A stretch of 14,838 bases of DNA from Paracoccaceae bacterium (GTDB lineage Bacteria > Pseudomonadota > Alphaproteobacteria > Rhodobacterales > Rhodobacteraceae): positions 1 through 14,838 of the forward strand of contig SLPP01000292.1 of NCBI GenBank assembly GCA_007131945.1, given 5' to 3'. Below are positions 1-7,333 of the stretch, piece after piece. Position 1 is the first letter of the stretch. The number at the start of each line of letters is the position of its first letter. The notes below the pieces were generated by a model that was not told the DNA's origin, searched no databases, and saw only the letters and a program-made list of their open reading frames with translations. The position numbers and the translations under genes are program-made.

Positions 1-130
1 CATCCGCCGTCGCCAGCACGATCTCGGCCCGCCAGACAAGCTTGCGCGGCGTGTTGCGGTTGGAGATCAGGGCTCGAAGCTCGGCACGGTCAGCGGGGCC
101 AAGGTAAAGGAAGATGTCGGAACGTCTCAT
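1..130 (-). CDS. IS630-family transposase, N-terminal part (cut by window edge)
   Basis: A reading frame starts at ATG 130-128 and stays open to the left edge (43 residues seen). It begins MRRSDIFLYLGPADRAELRA and continues with a segment containing NRNTPRKLVWRAEIVLATAD. This resembles the extreme N-terminus of IS630-type transposases from proteobacteria, where an 'RxTPxKxVWRAxIxLxTADG' stretch precedes the helix-turn-helix. The catalytic DDE domain would lie outside the window and cannot be seen. The upstream in-frame stop (TGA at about 173-175) excludes a much longer N-terminus. The family call is made from memory of the motif, so it is fairly but not fully sure. Confidence 0.72.
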   Translation of the reverse strand, partial: MRRSDIFLYLGPADRAELRALISNRNTPRKLVWRAEIVLATAD

Positions 131-188
131 CCGCCAACTATGGCACAACAGGCCGCGCCTGGGAATCTTATGTCAAGTTGGGAACACT
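1..188 (-). mobile_element. End of an IS630-like insertion sequence (partial)
   Basis: The transposase start at 130 is preceded by about 58 bp of non-coding sequence reaching a CTAG at 187-190. IS630/Tc1-type elements insert at TA, often within CTAG, so the element boundary is placed at the TA at 188-189. The coding-looking frame to the right changes character exactly there and terminates 12 bases inside the element. A consensus-like TTGACA (minus strand, 176-171) lies in the terminal region, but no good -10 box was found at the right spacing. The second end and its inverted repeat are outside the window, so the boundary is an inference. Confidence 0.5.
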
Positions 189-487
189 AGGCAGCGCTTC
201 ATCAGGGCGATGCGCTGCGCCGTGGTGATGTTGCCGGAATGGTTGAGCAGGATGACATGCTGGAAGAAGCGCTGCAGGCGACGACAGGTGGACGCAACCA
301 GAGCGCGAGACGGCCGCTCCGTCACAATGTGGGTCAGATTGACGGTGCGGGCGCCCGGGTCCGAGCCCATGGCCACGGGCGGTACGACGAGATTCTTGGG
401 CGCACTGCCCCCGGAAGTGCCGGTCCGCGCTTCGTGTATGCGGGCACTGACATTCTTTGCCAAACTGACTGCCGGTAATCCTGCCAC
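173..487 (-). pseudogene. Unrecognised ORF, probably 3'-truncated by the IS630-like element
   Basis: An open frame of 104 codons begins at GTG 487-485. No convincing ribosome binding site is seen there, and an internal ATG lies near the VAMGSD segment. From about residue 15 the third codon positions are strongly G/C-biased like the neighbouring real genes (runs such as ctg acc cac, cgc ctg cag cgc ttc ttc cag), which the overlapping frames do not show. The product has no motif I can name. The last native-looking residues are IALMKRCL, then VFPT and a stop coming from the sequence past the CTAG at 187-190. The simplest reading is that an insertion element cut off the rest of the gene. It lies in the same frame as cysE, separated by the cysE TAG, probably by chance. 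Confidence 0.4.
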
Positions 488-526
488 CTGCCGCAGGGCG
501 CACGATATGTTCCAGTCAGGAAGAGC

Positions 527-1330
527 CTATTTTGCGATGAGCTGATCCATCGTCAGCGCAGGCTGGTCGCAACCAGCCTCGCCCACGATGCGTGCCGGCA
601 CTCCCGCGACGGTTTTGCAGGGCGGCACATCGGTCAAAACGACAGAGCCTGCCGCGATCCGCGTGCAACGACCGATCGTAATATTGCCCAGAACCTTCGC
701 GCCCGCCCCGATCAGGACGCCATCGCCGATCTTTGGGTGGCGGTCATCGTGCTCCTTTCCAGTGCCGCCCAGCGTGACGGAATGCAGCATTGACACATTG
801 TCGCCCACCGCCGCCGTTTCACCGATTACGATGGAATGCGCGTGGTCAATCATGATCCCCTTGCCGATCTTTGCGGCTGGATGGATGTCAACGCCGAACA
901 CCTCGGAGACACGCATCTGCACGAGATAGGCGAGATCGCGCCGACGCTGCTGCCAGAGCCAGTGGCCGATGCGATAGGCTTGGACTGCCTGAAATCCCTT
1001 GAAATACATGATCGGTTGCAGGAAGCGCGTGCAGGCCGGATCTCGGTCATAGACGGCGACCAGATCGGCGCGGGCGGCCGCGCCCAGCCACGAGTCGGCG
1101 ACATACGCTTCCTCGGCGATTTCGCGCAGGATCTGCTCGCTGAGTTCCTGCGAGGCAAGCTTGAGCGAGAAGCGGTAAGCCAGTGCCCGTTCCATCGTCG
1201 GATGGTGAAGGAGACTGTTATGCAAGACCCCACCGATCAGCGGTTCTTCGGCCACCGCTTCGCGCGCCTCCTCGCAGATCCGTGCCCAGACCGGGTCGAG
1301 CTTGGCAAGCTTCTGATAGGCTTCGGGCAT
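527..1330 (-). CDS. cysE: Serine O-acetyltransferase
   Basis: This 267-aa protein has the usual bacterial CysE length. It transfers acetyl from acetyl-CoA to L-serine to give O-acetylserine, the first committed step of cysteine synthesis, in the cytoplasm. The N-terminal half (about residues 5-140) matches the helical SATase domain. The C-terminal half is a left-handed beta-helix of hexapeptide repeats (about 145-235). Family motifs are intact: FGVDIHPAAKIG with Asp148, MIDHAHSIVIGET with the catalytic His163, SVTLGGTGK, DRHPKIGDGVLIGAGAKVLG and the terminal AGVPARIVG. The start at ATG 1330 is supported by GGAG seven bases upstream. It follows the GTA gene g15 on the same strand after 157 bp and could have its own promoter. 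A cysE next to the GTA cluster is a neighbourhood I recall from Rhodobacterales; no packaging role is implied. Confidence 0.96.
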   Translation of the reverse strand: MPEAYQKLAKLDPVWARICEEAREAVAEEPLIGGVLHNSLLHHPTMERALAYRFSLKLASQELSEQILREIAEEAYVADSWLGAAARADLVAVYDRDPACTRFLQPIMYFKGFQAVQAYRIGHWLWQQRRRDLAYLVQMRVSEVFGVDIHPAAKIGKGIMIDHAHSIVIGETAAVGDNVSMLHSVTLGGTGKEHDDRHPKIGDGVLIGAGAKVLGNITIGRCTRIAAGSVVLTDVPPCKTVAGVPARIVGEAGCDQPALTMDQLIAK

Positions 1331-1339
1331 GGCGGGGCT

Positions 1340-1372
1340 CCGTTTCCGATTCGCTTAACATAATCGAAACGG
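1340..1372 (-). promoter_or_regulatory. Imperfect dyad overlapping the cysE ribosome binding site
   Basis: On the coding (minus) strand, CCGTTTCGATT is followed by a 10-base centre and AATCGGAAACGG. The arms pair over 11 bp with one bulged base. The right arm ends in the first two bases of the GGAG ribosome binding site of cysE (GG at 1341-1340). It could be a leader hairpin that partly hides the ribosome binding site, or an operator. A loose -10-like TATGTT sits at the dyad centre with no clear -35. The repeat is seen directly; the function is inferred. Confidence 0.4.
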
Positions 1373-1408
1373 CGTTGGTTTCCAGAGGTCGTCCGATTGC
1401 CGAAGCAG

Positions 1409-1430
1409 GCACGGGTATCTGCATCCGTGC
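1409..1430 (-). other. Weak stem-loop between g15 and cysE
   Basis: GCACGG and CCGTGC form a 6-bp stem with a 10-base loop, about 60 bases past the g15 stop. No T-run follows it in the transcribed direction, so it is at best a weak or factor-assisted terminator for the GTA transcript. It may be chance. Confidence 0.2.
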
Positions 1431-1488
1431 GTTGGCGGATAACCCTACCCCACGGTCTGTACCCCCTCACTTCCCGAAAGCGTCGCGA

Positions 1489-4400
1489 TCAAGTGTCGAT
1501 CTCTACGCGGGCGAATGGGCCGGGACCGAAACGTTCGGAAATCTGCGCGACCGCCAGTTCGAAGGCGCCGGTGATCCCGTCGGAGGCTTGCTCAACGGTC
1601 GAATAGCTCCATTCAGGCGCGGACAGTATCATTTCTCGGCGGATCGTGCCGCCCGCCTCGATGCGCAGGAGGTAGCGCTCAGAATCCTCGCCCAGCGGCA
1701 CGTCAAAGAGGTCCCAGTCGTCGCCGTCGATCCGCGTGCGCCTTGTCCAGTCCAACAAGACCGCGCCAGCGCTATCCCGGCGCGCACGAAGATGCACCGG
1801 CGCATACGGGCGTAGGCCGATCCCGCGGAAAGAGCGAACCTCGCTAACATAGACCGGGTCGTCCGGAGCCCGACTGCCCGGCCCGATCCGGTAGTGTCGT
1901 TCGATCTTGCGCAAGTTGAGCGGCAGATCGATCTGACGCAATGCCGCGTCGACGCGCACGATCTGGCTCTTTACGGGCCAGGCGTGTGGTGCCACCGCCT
2001 CGGTCCCGAAAAGCCCGCGCAGCAGATTGCGCAGCCGCCAGATTCCCGGCCCGACCGGTTCAGCTTCTGCAAACTGAAAGAGTTCCCAGTCTTCACCGTC
2101 GCCGATAGCCATGAGATTTGCGCCTTCGAGCACGCCACGCCTGCTGGCGGAGGCAAGCGCGAGATCGTCGGGTAGCTCCACCAGAAGGTCCATCCGCGCC
2201 CAGACACTCGGCCGCGCATTCGGCAATGGCGTAAGGCTCGCTCCGATCATGGCCCGCTCGGTGAGCAGGGCGTTAAGCGGCGGCTCGTCCGCTCCTTCGA
2301 CGAAGTCGTAGACCGCGACGCTGCCGGGCCAGGGGCGAGCGGCCACCGCCAAGTGAGGCGCATGCTCCACTTCGTCGCCGCGCATCAGCGGAAGGTCCAG
2401 AAAGACTGGCAGGACCGGTGCCGTCGCAGCATGGATACGCAACGGTACCTGCTCTTCAACGACATCCCCTCCGCGATACACGCCGGGCTCGACCCGCACG
2501 GCCTCGACCTCGCGTGGGCCGGTGAGCTCCAACCGATCGACACGGTAGTGACGCAGTCCGTCAGTGGTCTCGAGTTCGACGACATCGCCGGCACGGACGG
2601 ACGAGGACGGGGCGAGGCTGAAGCGCGCGACGTCGCGCGCCACGCGGGCCTCGGCCATCCAGCGGCCGACTGTATTGCGCGCCTCGGCGCGTGTCATCAG
2701 AAGCGAGAGTTCGCTTTGCTGGGCGTCACTTTCGTCGTGATCGGGAAGAACGGTCTCGGCACTGCGTGCGTCGAAGTCTCCCTCGGCCTCGATATAGGTC
2801 AACCGGACGCGCCCCGGGACTTCTGGCTCCGGCGCGCGGATCGTCTCTATATCCCCGCCATCACGCGCAACGAGATCCTCGCCGGTGACGCGCCGCACCG
2901 CACGGCCGTCGCGCATCTGGAATACCAGCGCTCCCTCGCGCTCGATCACCTCGAAACCGTGTGCCAGCATAAGGGGTTGCAGCATCGCCCGACCGGTCTG
3001 CGTGGAGGCCGTGGCGTAACCCCGTACGACCCCGTAGAGACGAGTTACATCGCAGGCTCGCACGCCTGCGGTCTCGCAGATCTCAGCTACCACCGCAGCC
3101 AGCGGCTGGTTCATCGCGCGCCCGGTGAGCCAATGCCCGCGCGCCCAGTTGTCGCCGTCCGACCAGAGGTCGCGACGGCCCGGAAACCAGGGGAAGGGAC
3201 GCGCATCCCATGCCCAGACATGGGCCCGAGTCCAGTCGACCATCGGCCCGTGGTAAACGGGCGAGACGGGATTGTTTGCGGGATCGGTCCAGTATTCGGC
3301 GAGCGCGCGCAGGTACTGCATCTGAATCAAGTCGTCGCGCTGACCGTTCGAATGCCAGGGCAAGCTCGATTCCGAGGATTTGGGATCGAGGAACTTGTTT
3401 GGCTGGTTCGTTCCCTTGTCGATCGCCGCGCAACCGATCTCGGTGAACCAGACCGGTTTCGAGCGCGGCTGCCAGGGGCTGGGTTCTGCCACCCGCACGC
3501 CGTCCACGCGGTCGTGGTGCGGGTTCTCCCACCAGGCGCGGAGGTCCTTGTAGCGCCAGATCCAGGGTTCGCCATGTGTGTCATCGGTGATCGGGCTGCG
3601 CGCCTGATCCTCGCGCGCATGAGGGTCGGAATAGTACCAGTCGAACCCCTCGCCACCGGCGACATTGGCCTTGAGGTATTCAGTGTCGTAAATTGTGCTA
3701 AAGTCACCTTCGGCTAAGTCGAGATGATCGTCGCCGTCGCGCCAGTCCGATAATGGCATGTAGTTGTCGATTCCGATGAAATCGATGTCCGGGTCGGCCC
3801 AGAGCGAGTCGAGATGAAAATAGCGGTTCCCCTCGGCGTCGTGATAGCCGAAATACTCGCTCCAGTCGGCAGCATAGGTGAGCTTGACACCCGGACCGAG
3901 GATCTCACGGACATCGCGAACAAGTTTGATCATCTCGGCAACTGCCGGAAAGGAGTCTCCGGCGCTGCGGATTTGCGTCAGCGCGCGCATCTCGGAGCCG
4001 ATGCAGAATGCGTCAACCCCATCCGAGGCTGCGCAAAGCGCTGCATTGTGCAGGATGAACCGTCGATAGGACCACTGGTTGGGACCGGTGTAGGTGACCT
4101 TGCCCGGACTGATCGAGAAATGCTGTGGCCCGACGGTGCCGAAAAAGGCGGCGACCTCAGACTCCGCAGCGGCGGTCCTATCCGGTGTTCCATCGCGACC
4201 CGGTGCGACCGAAAGCGTGATCCGACCGCGCCAGGGCAGAAATGGTTGACCGATCGTGCCGGTCCACGGATCGGGCAGCGAATTGCCCGCCAGCTGATCC
4301 ATCAGGATGAACGGGTAGAAGACGACCTTTTGTCCGGCTCGGTTCATCGCCCTGATCGCCTCTAGCATAGAGGCGTCAGAGGGCGTGCCACCGTAGACCG

Positions 4401-5388
4401 GTTGGCCATCGATGCGCGGAAGTGTCATGGCGTCGCTACGCGACAGCCCGCTCACTTTCCAGCTCTGGTTGGCATTGCGTCGGCTCGTCTCAACCTTGGG
4501 GCGGATCCGGCAATCGCCGCAGCGAAGGTCGTCACCGAACCACGAGACCACCATCAGGCCCGACTGCACATTGGGCAGTTCGGTTTGCAAGGCTTCCAGC
4601 GAAGCCGCAAAATCGGTGCCGCCGGTAGGAGAGTTGACATTGATCACCCGGCGGATTCCAAGCCCGTCATTCTGATTGACCGGTGTCGTGGCGAGAGCGT
4701 ACTCACCGGATCCCGGCATCCAGGCAACCGCGCGCACCGCGTCTTGGAGGGTGGTCTGACTCGGCACCTGCGCCATGCGCAGCACCTCGAAGGAAAAACC
4801 GGGTATCCGATTGCCGAACGGACCGAGATCGAGGTCCTCCATCACCACATATGCGGTTCCACGGTAGGCCGGCGCATTGCCCGGTCCCTCGATCGCCTCG
4901 ATCTTCGGATCGGGCAACTGGTCCGCTGCACCGGTATAGAGCCGAAAGTTCAGGTCATTGCGATCCATCTCCTCGCCGTCGGCCCAGATGCGACCGAGGC
5001 CGGAGATTTCGCCCTCGCAGAGCGCGATCGCGAGATTGACCGTATAGCGCGACGGATCGCGTACCCTCGGCCCGAGTCCACCTTTCGTGCGTCGCGACCG
5101 ACCGCGCCGTTCCTCGAAGTTCGAAGCCCAGATCACATGTCCCGCAACCCGCATTCGGCCCCAGATCCTCGGCAGCGCAAGGCCCTCTCCGGCAGCAGTG
5201 ATGCGAAGCCGGTCAATTCGCCCGTGATCGACCGCGCGCGATCCCAGACCCATCAAGCGCTGATCGATCACGCGCCCAACTGTCGCGCCGATCGCGCGGC
5301 CGACGACGGCACCCGAAAGCCCCAGGACCGCGCCGCCGAACTGTGCGCCGGCAGCCGCACCCACCGCAGAAAGAACCAGTGTCGCCAT
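1489..5388 (-). CDS. g15: GTA tail-tip/host-specificity 'megatron' protein (RcGTA gp15-like, TIM-barrel)
   Basis: The predicted protein has 1299 residues, close to the RcGTA gp15 size. The start ATG 5388 (MATLVLSAVGAAAG) is preferred to an upstream ATG at 5523, which would overlap g14 and add an unrelated arginine-rich stretch. Residues 1-45 are a Gly/Ala-rich hydrophobic segment, followed by an LPRIWGRMRVAGHVIWASNF motif. A GTA TIM-barrel-like domain spans about 430-740. It has CIGSEMRAL (Glu466) at a strand-4-like place, DFIGIDNYMPLSDW, and WFTEIGCAAIDKG (Glu650) at a strand-7-like place, a pair reminiscent of clan-A glycoside hydrolases. A phage-tail domain follows at about 780-940, then a long beta-rich C-terminal region. 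In RcGTA this protein forms the lower baseplate and tip and is thought to contact the recipient envelope. It starts 17 bp after g14 and is the last GTA gene here. Confidence 0.93.
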   Translation of the reverse strand: MATLVLSAVGAAAGAQFGGAVLGLSGAVVGRAIGATVGRVIDQRLMGLGSRAVDHGRIDRLRITAAGEGLALPRIWGRMRVAGHVIWASNFEERRGRSRRTKGGLGPRVRDPSRYTVNLAIALCEGEISGLGRIWADGEEMDRNDLNFRLYTGAADQLPDPKIEAIEGPGNAPAYRGTAYVVMEDLDLGPFGNRIPGFSFEVLRMAQVPSQTTLQDAVRAVAWMPGSGEYALATTPVNQNDGLGIRRVINVNSPTGGTDFAASLEALQTELPNVQSGLMVVSWFGDDLRCGDCRIRPKVETSRRNANQSWKVSGLSRSDAMTLPRIDGQPVYGGTPSDASMLEAIRAMNRAGQKVVFYPFILMDQLAGNSLPDPWTGTIGQPFLPWRGRITLSVAPGRDGTPDRTAAAESEVAAFFGTVGPQHFSISPGKVTYTGPNQWSYRRFILHNAALCAASDGVDAFCIGSEMRALTQIRSAGDSFPAVAEMIKLVRDVREILGPGVKLTYAADWSEYFGYHDAEGNRYFHLDSLWADPDIDFIGIDNYMPLSDWRDGDDHLDLAEGDFSTIYDTEYLKANVAGGEGFDWYYSDPHAREDQARSPITDDTHGEPWIWRYKDLRAWWENPHHDRVDGVRVAEPSPWQPRSKPVWFTEIGCAAIDKGTNQPNKFLDPKSSESSLPWHSNGQRDDLIQMQYLRALAEYWTDPANNPVSPVYHGPMVDWTRAHVWAWDARPFPWFPGRRDLWSDGDNWARGHWLTGRAMNQPLAAVVAEICETAGVRACDVTRLYGVVRGYATASTQTGRAMLQPLMLAHGFEVIEREGALVFQMRDGRAVRRVTGEDLVARDGGDIETIRAPEPEVPGRVRLTYIEAEGDFDARSAETVLPDHDESDAQQSELSLLMTRAEARNTVGRWMAEARVARDVARFSLAPSSSVRAGDVVELETTDGLRHYRVDRLELTGPREVEAVRVEPGVYRGGDVVEEQVPLRIHAATAPVLPVFLDLPLMRGDEVEHAPHLAVAARPWPGSVAVYDFVEGADEPPLNALLTERAMIGASLTPLPNARPSVWARMDLLVELPDDLALASASRRGVLEGANLMAIGDGEDWELFQFAEAEPVGPGIWRLRNLLRGLFGTEAVAPHAWPVKSQIVRVDAALRQIDLPLNLRKIERHYRIGPGSRAPDDPVYVSEVRSFRGIGLRPYAPVHLRARRDSAGAVLLDWTRRTRIDGDDWDLFDVPLGEDSERYLLRIEAGGTIRREMILSAPEWSYSTVEQASDGITGAFELAVAQISERFGPGPFARVEIDT

Positions 5389-5405
5389 GAGCTTGGTCCC
5401 GTTCT

Positions 5406-5852
5406 TCAGATCATTTCGAATCGCGCCACGATGCGCCGCCGCCAAGGCGCGCTCAGCGAACTCTCGACGACGCCATGATGCTCGTAGGCGTGGATGAACC
5501 GTGCCGGTTCGTCCGGGCCGCACTCAATCAGGATGCCCAGATGCCGCGCCGCCGAGCCCACGCGCATCCGGAACAGAAGGACCTGACCAGTGCCCAGGCT
5601 GGCATCGCGTGGCAGTTCGACAAGGTGCCGTCCAAGCGCTTGCCAGAGCCGCTCGCCCGCGTCGATCTCGGTCCAGCCGCCGCCATAGACCGGCACTACA
5701 GCCAGTTCGCGTCCGTGCAGTTCGCGCCAGATCCCTCGTACGAGTCCCAGGCAGTCACACCCTATCCCCTTGCGCGAGCCAAGGTGACAAAACGGCGTGC
5801 CCAGCCATTCATGTGCCAAACGCGCCACGTCTTTTCCGCTGGGGGCGGTCAT
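5406..5852 (-). CDS. g14: GTA NlpC/P60 cell-wall peptidase (RcGTA gp14-like)
   Basis: This 148-aa NlpC/P60-fold cysteine peptidase matches the phage/GTA tail subfamily. The catalytic set is visible: Cys34 in GCDCLGLV, His104 in ARHLGIL, and His121 in FIHAYEHHG as the likely third residue. The N-terminal WLGTPFCHLG and VPVYGGGW segments are also typical. In RcGTA it sits at the tail tip and is thought to cleave peptidoglycan peptides so that DNA can pass. The ATG at 5852 overlaps the stop of g13 by 4 bp (ATGA), which indicates translational coupling. There is no signal peptide, as expected for a virion component. All catalytic residues appear intact. Confidence 0.94.
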   Translation of the reverse strand: MTAPSGKDVARLAHEWLGTPFCHLGSRKGIGCDCLGLVRGIWRELHGRELAVVPVYGGGWTEIDAGERLWQALGRHLVELPRDASLGTGQVLLFRMRVGSAARHLGILIECGPDEPARFIHAYEHHGVVESSLSAPWRRRIVARFEMI

Positions 5853-6706
5853 CGGCGACGCCCGCCGTCATTGACGCCGCCGTCACGGGGCATCAGGGCA
5901 AGCCAATCCTCGTTGGGGATATGCGGAAAGCCACGAAAGTTTAACTGGTTGCCGAACTTCTCGCGACAGGTGACAAAACGCTTGTCGCAGCCGGCCTCGA
6001 TACGAACCGCATCGCCCGGCATCGGCGTCGCCCCTGGTGCTGTCCAGAGTTCGATCCGGCGCGCATTTCCCGCAGAGCCATCGCGTCGCACAATGCTTTC
6101 GAGACCAGTCGCCCCGCCGTCCAGGAACTGGACACGCCCATGCACGAACCAGCCGATCGGGAACTCGACTAGCGCAGGCAGATAAAGGATGCCGCCGGCT
6201 TCCTCGAGCGCGGTGATCTCGCAGACATCGAAGAACCCTGGTGACGCCATGTCGAAACGACAGGCTGAATCACCCAAAACAGCCGGGCAAAGTGCGCCGA
6301 AGACGCGCCCGCCACTCCGCGAAAGTGGCTCGCTGAGCCCGCGCAACTCGACCCGAAAGGCACCCCCTGCGCGCGTAATCTCTCCGAGCGTGCCGCGAAA
6401 GAGGAGGCGACGGTCCGCGATGACGTTCCAGTCTAGCTCCCAGATACGCAACTCGGCGACGTCGTAGCGCCCGGCGAGGATGTCGGCTTCGGTGAGGGCA
6501 TCGCTTCGCAGTGCCCCGGCAGCTTCGGTATTGTCGACGGAGAGACCGGTGGTCTGCGTCAGTGCCTTCGCCGTCATCCCGGTCTCGGCCCTGAACAGGA
6601 TGCCGTCGAAGGTTAGATCACGGTCGTGATCGGTGAAGCCAATAACCACACCGTCACGGCGCTCGAGTGCCCAAGCGCGCGCGCGCGTTGTCGTCGTGTC
6701 GCTCAC
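5849..6706 (-). CDS. g13: GTA baseplate hub protein (RcGTA gp13-like, DUF2163/BR0599 family)
   Basis: The 285-aa product matches the phage protein family with an N-terminal DUF2163 domain (about 1-160) and a BR0599-type C-terminal domain (about 185-275). Recognisable segments are GFTDHDRDLTFDG near the N-terminus, GRVFGALCPAVLGDSACRFD, and CDKRFVTCREKFGNQLNF with FRGFPHIPNEDW close to the end. Four cysteines (140, 149, 240, 247) sit where the RcGTA hub protein is reported to hold an iron-sulphur cluster, as also known for the lambda tail-tip protein gpL. The protein joins the distal tail ring to the tip. It overlaps g12 and g14 by ATGA junctions on both sides. The last ten or so residues (NDGGRRR) are polar and probably disordered. 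Confidence 0.93.
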   Translation of the reverse strand: MSDTTTTRARAWALERRDGVVIGFTDHDRDLTFDGILFRAETGMTAKALTQTTGLSVDNTEAAGALRSDALTEADILAGRYDVAELRIWELDWNVIADRRLLFRGTLGEITRAGGAFRVELRGLSEPLSRSGGRVFGALCPAVLGDSACRFDMASPGFFDVCEITALEEAGGILYLPALVEFPIGWFVHGRVQFLDGGATGLESIVRRDGSAGNARRIELWTAPGATPMPGDAVRIEAGCDKRFVTCREKFGNQLNFRGFPHIPNEDWLALMPRDGGVNDGGRRR

Positions 6707-7329
6707 AGCCGAACCTCGATCACAGGTATCTTGGGGATTTCACCGGCCGCGAAGCCAGCCATCGAGACCTGGATCAGGTCGGTGTCGAAGCGCACCGGAA
6801 CGTCGAATTCGAAACCGGCCGTCACCGTCGCGCCGGTCGGGGGCGGCGCGTCAAATGTCACGATCCCCGTCGCGGCATCGAGCGTCCAGCCCGCGGCCAG
6901 ATCCGATCCGTCGATCGCAACCCTAACAGTACCCTCGATCGGCTTGCGAATCGGACGCGTAACGCTCGATCCGCCCGACTGGTAGAGCTTGATCAACTGA
7001 AAGACAGCTGTCTCACTGTCGCCATGCCCCAAAACCTGGTCGGTCGCAGTGACCGGCTGCGAGGCGCGTGCCGACTTGAAGTCAGCCCAATCCTTCCAGC
7101 GAAAGGCGAAGAGCATGCCTTGGCGCGCCTCGAAGAATGCGATGACCATCTCCAGATCATCGAGCGAACGGAGTCCGAGCCCGGCATCATAGCGCCGCCG
7201 TGACTGCGCCCAAGGTGTGTTGCGTTCTTCGTGCCCATTGGCGAAAGTTACGATCTCGGTGCGTCGTTCGGGGCCGCCCATCGAACCAAAACTTAGATTC
7301 GCGGGAAACCGGACGTCGTGGAAGGTCAT
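6703..7329 (-). CDS. g12: GTA distal tail protein (RcGTA gp12-like, DUF2460)
   Basis: This 208-aa protein carries the signature of the TIGR02217/DUF2460 family: RFPANLSFGSMGGPERRTEI at residues 7-26, then HEERNTPWAQSRRRYDAG and FAFRWKDWADFKS. In RcGTA this protein forms the distal-tail ring between tail tube and hub. The C-terminal half is beta-rich (GTVRVAIDG, GWTLDAATGIVTFDAPPP), and it ends IPKIPVIEVRL. The start ATG 7329 is chosen because an upstream ATG (7359) overlaps g11 and adds residues unlike the family. The gene begins 4 bp after g11 and overlaps g13 by 4 bp. Confidence 0.93.
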   Translation of the reverse strand: MTFHDVRFPANLSFGSMGGPERRTEIVTFANGHEERNTPWAQSRRRYDAGLGLRSLDDLEMVIAFFEARQGMLFAFRWKDWADFKSARASQPVTATDQVLGHGDSETAVFQLIKLYQSGGSSVTRPIRKPIEGTVRVAIDGSDLAAGWTLDAATGIVTFDAPPPTGATVTAGFEFDVPVRFDTDLIQVSMAGFAAGEIPKIPVIEVRL

Positions 7330-7333
7330 GGCT

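Noticed and set aside
487..529. Possible cysE extension by read-through of its TAG into the downstream in-frame ORF
   Set aside because: CysE already has normal length and a normal C-terminus. Being in the same frame has a one-in-three chance, and no readthrough signal is seen.
2353..3717. Long plus-strand open frame (454 codons) inside g15
   Set aside because: It is antisense to a well-supported g15 reading frame containing the TIM-barrel motifs. Its product is rich in Arg/His/Ala with no recognisable domain, as expected for a mirror frame in GC-rich DNA.
4402..5478. Plus-strand frame of 358 codons opposite the 5' part of g15
   Set aside because: Antisense shadow with low-complexity Arg/Ala/Pro composition and no start-site or motif support.
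5389..5523. N-terminal extension of g15 to an ATG at 5523
   Set aside because: It lies over the end of g14 and adds an Arg-rich stretch unlike the family. The ATG at 5388 gives the expected MATLVLSAVG start.
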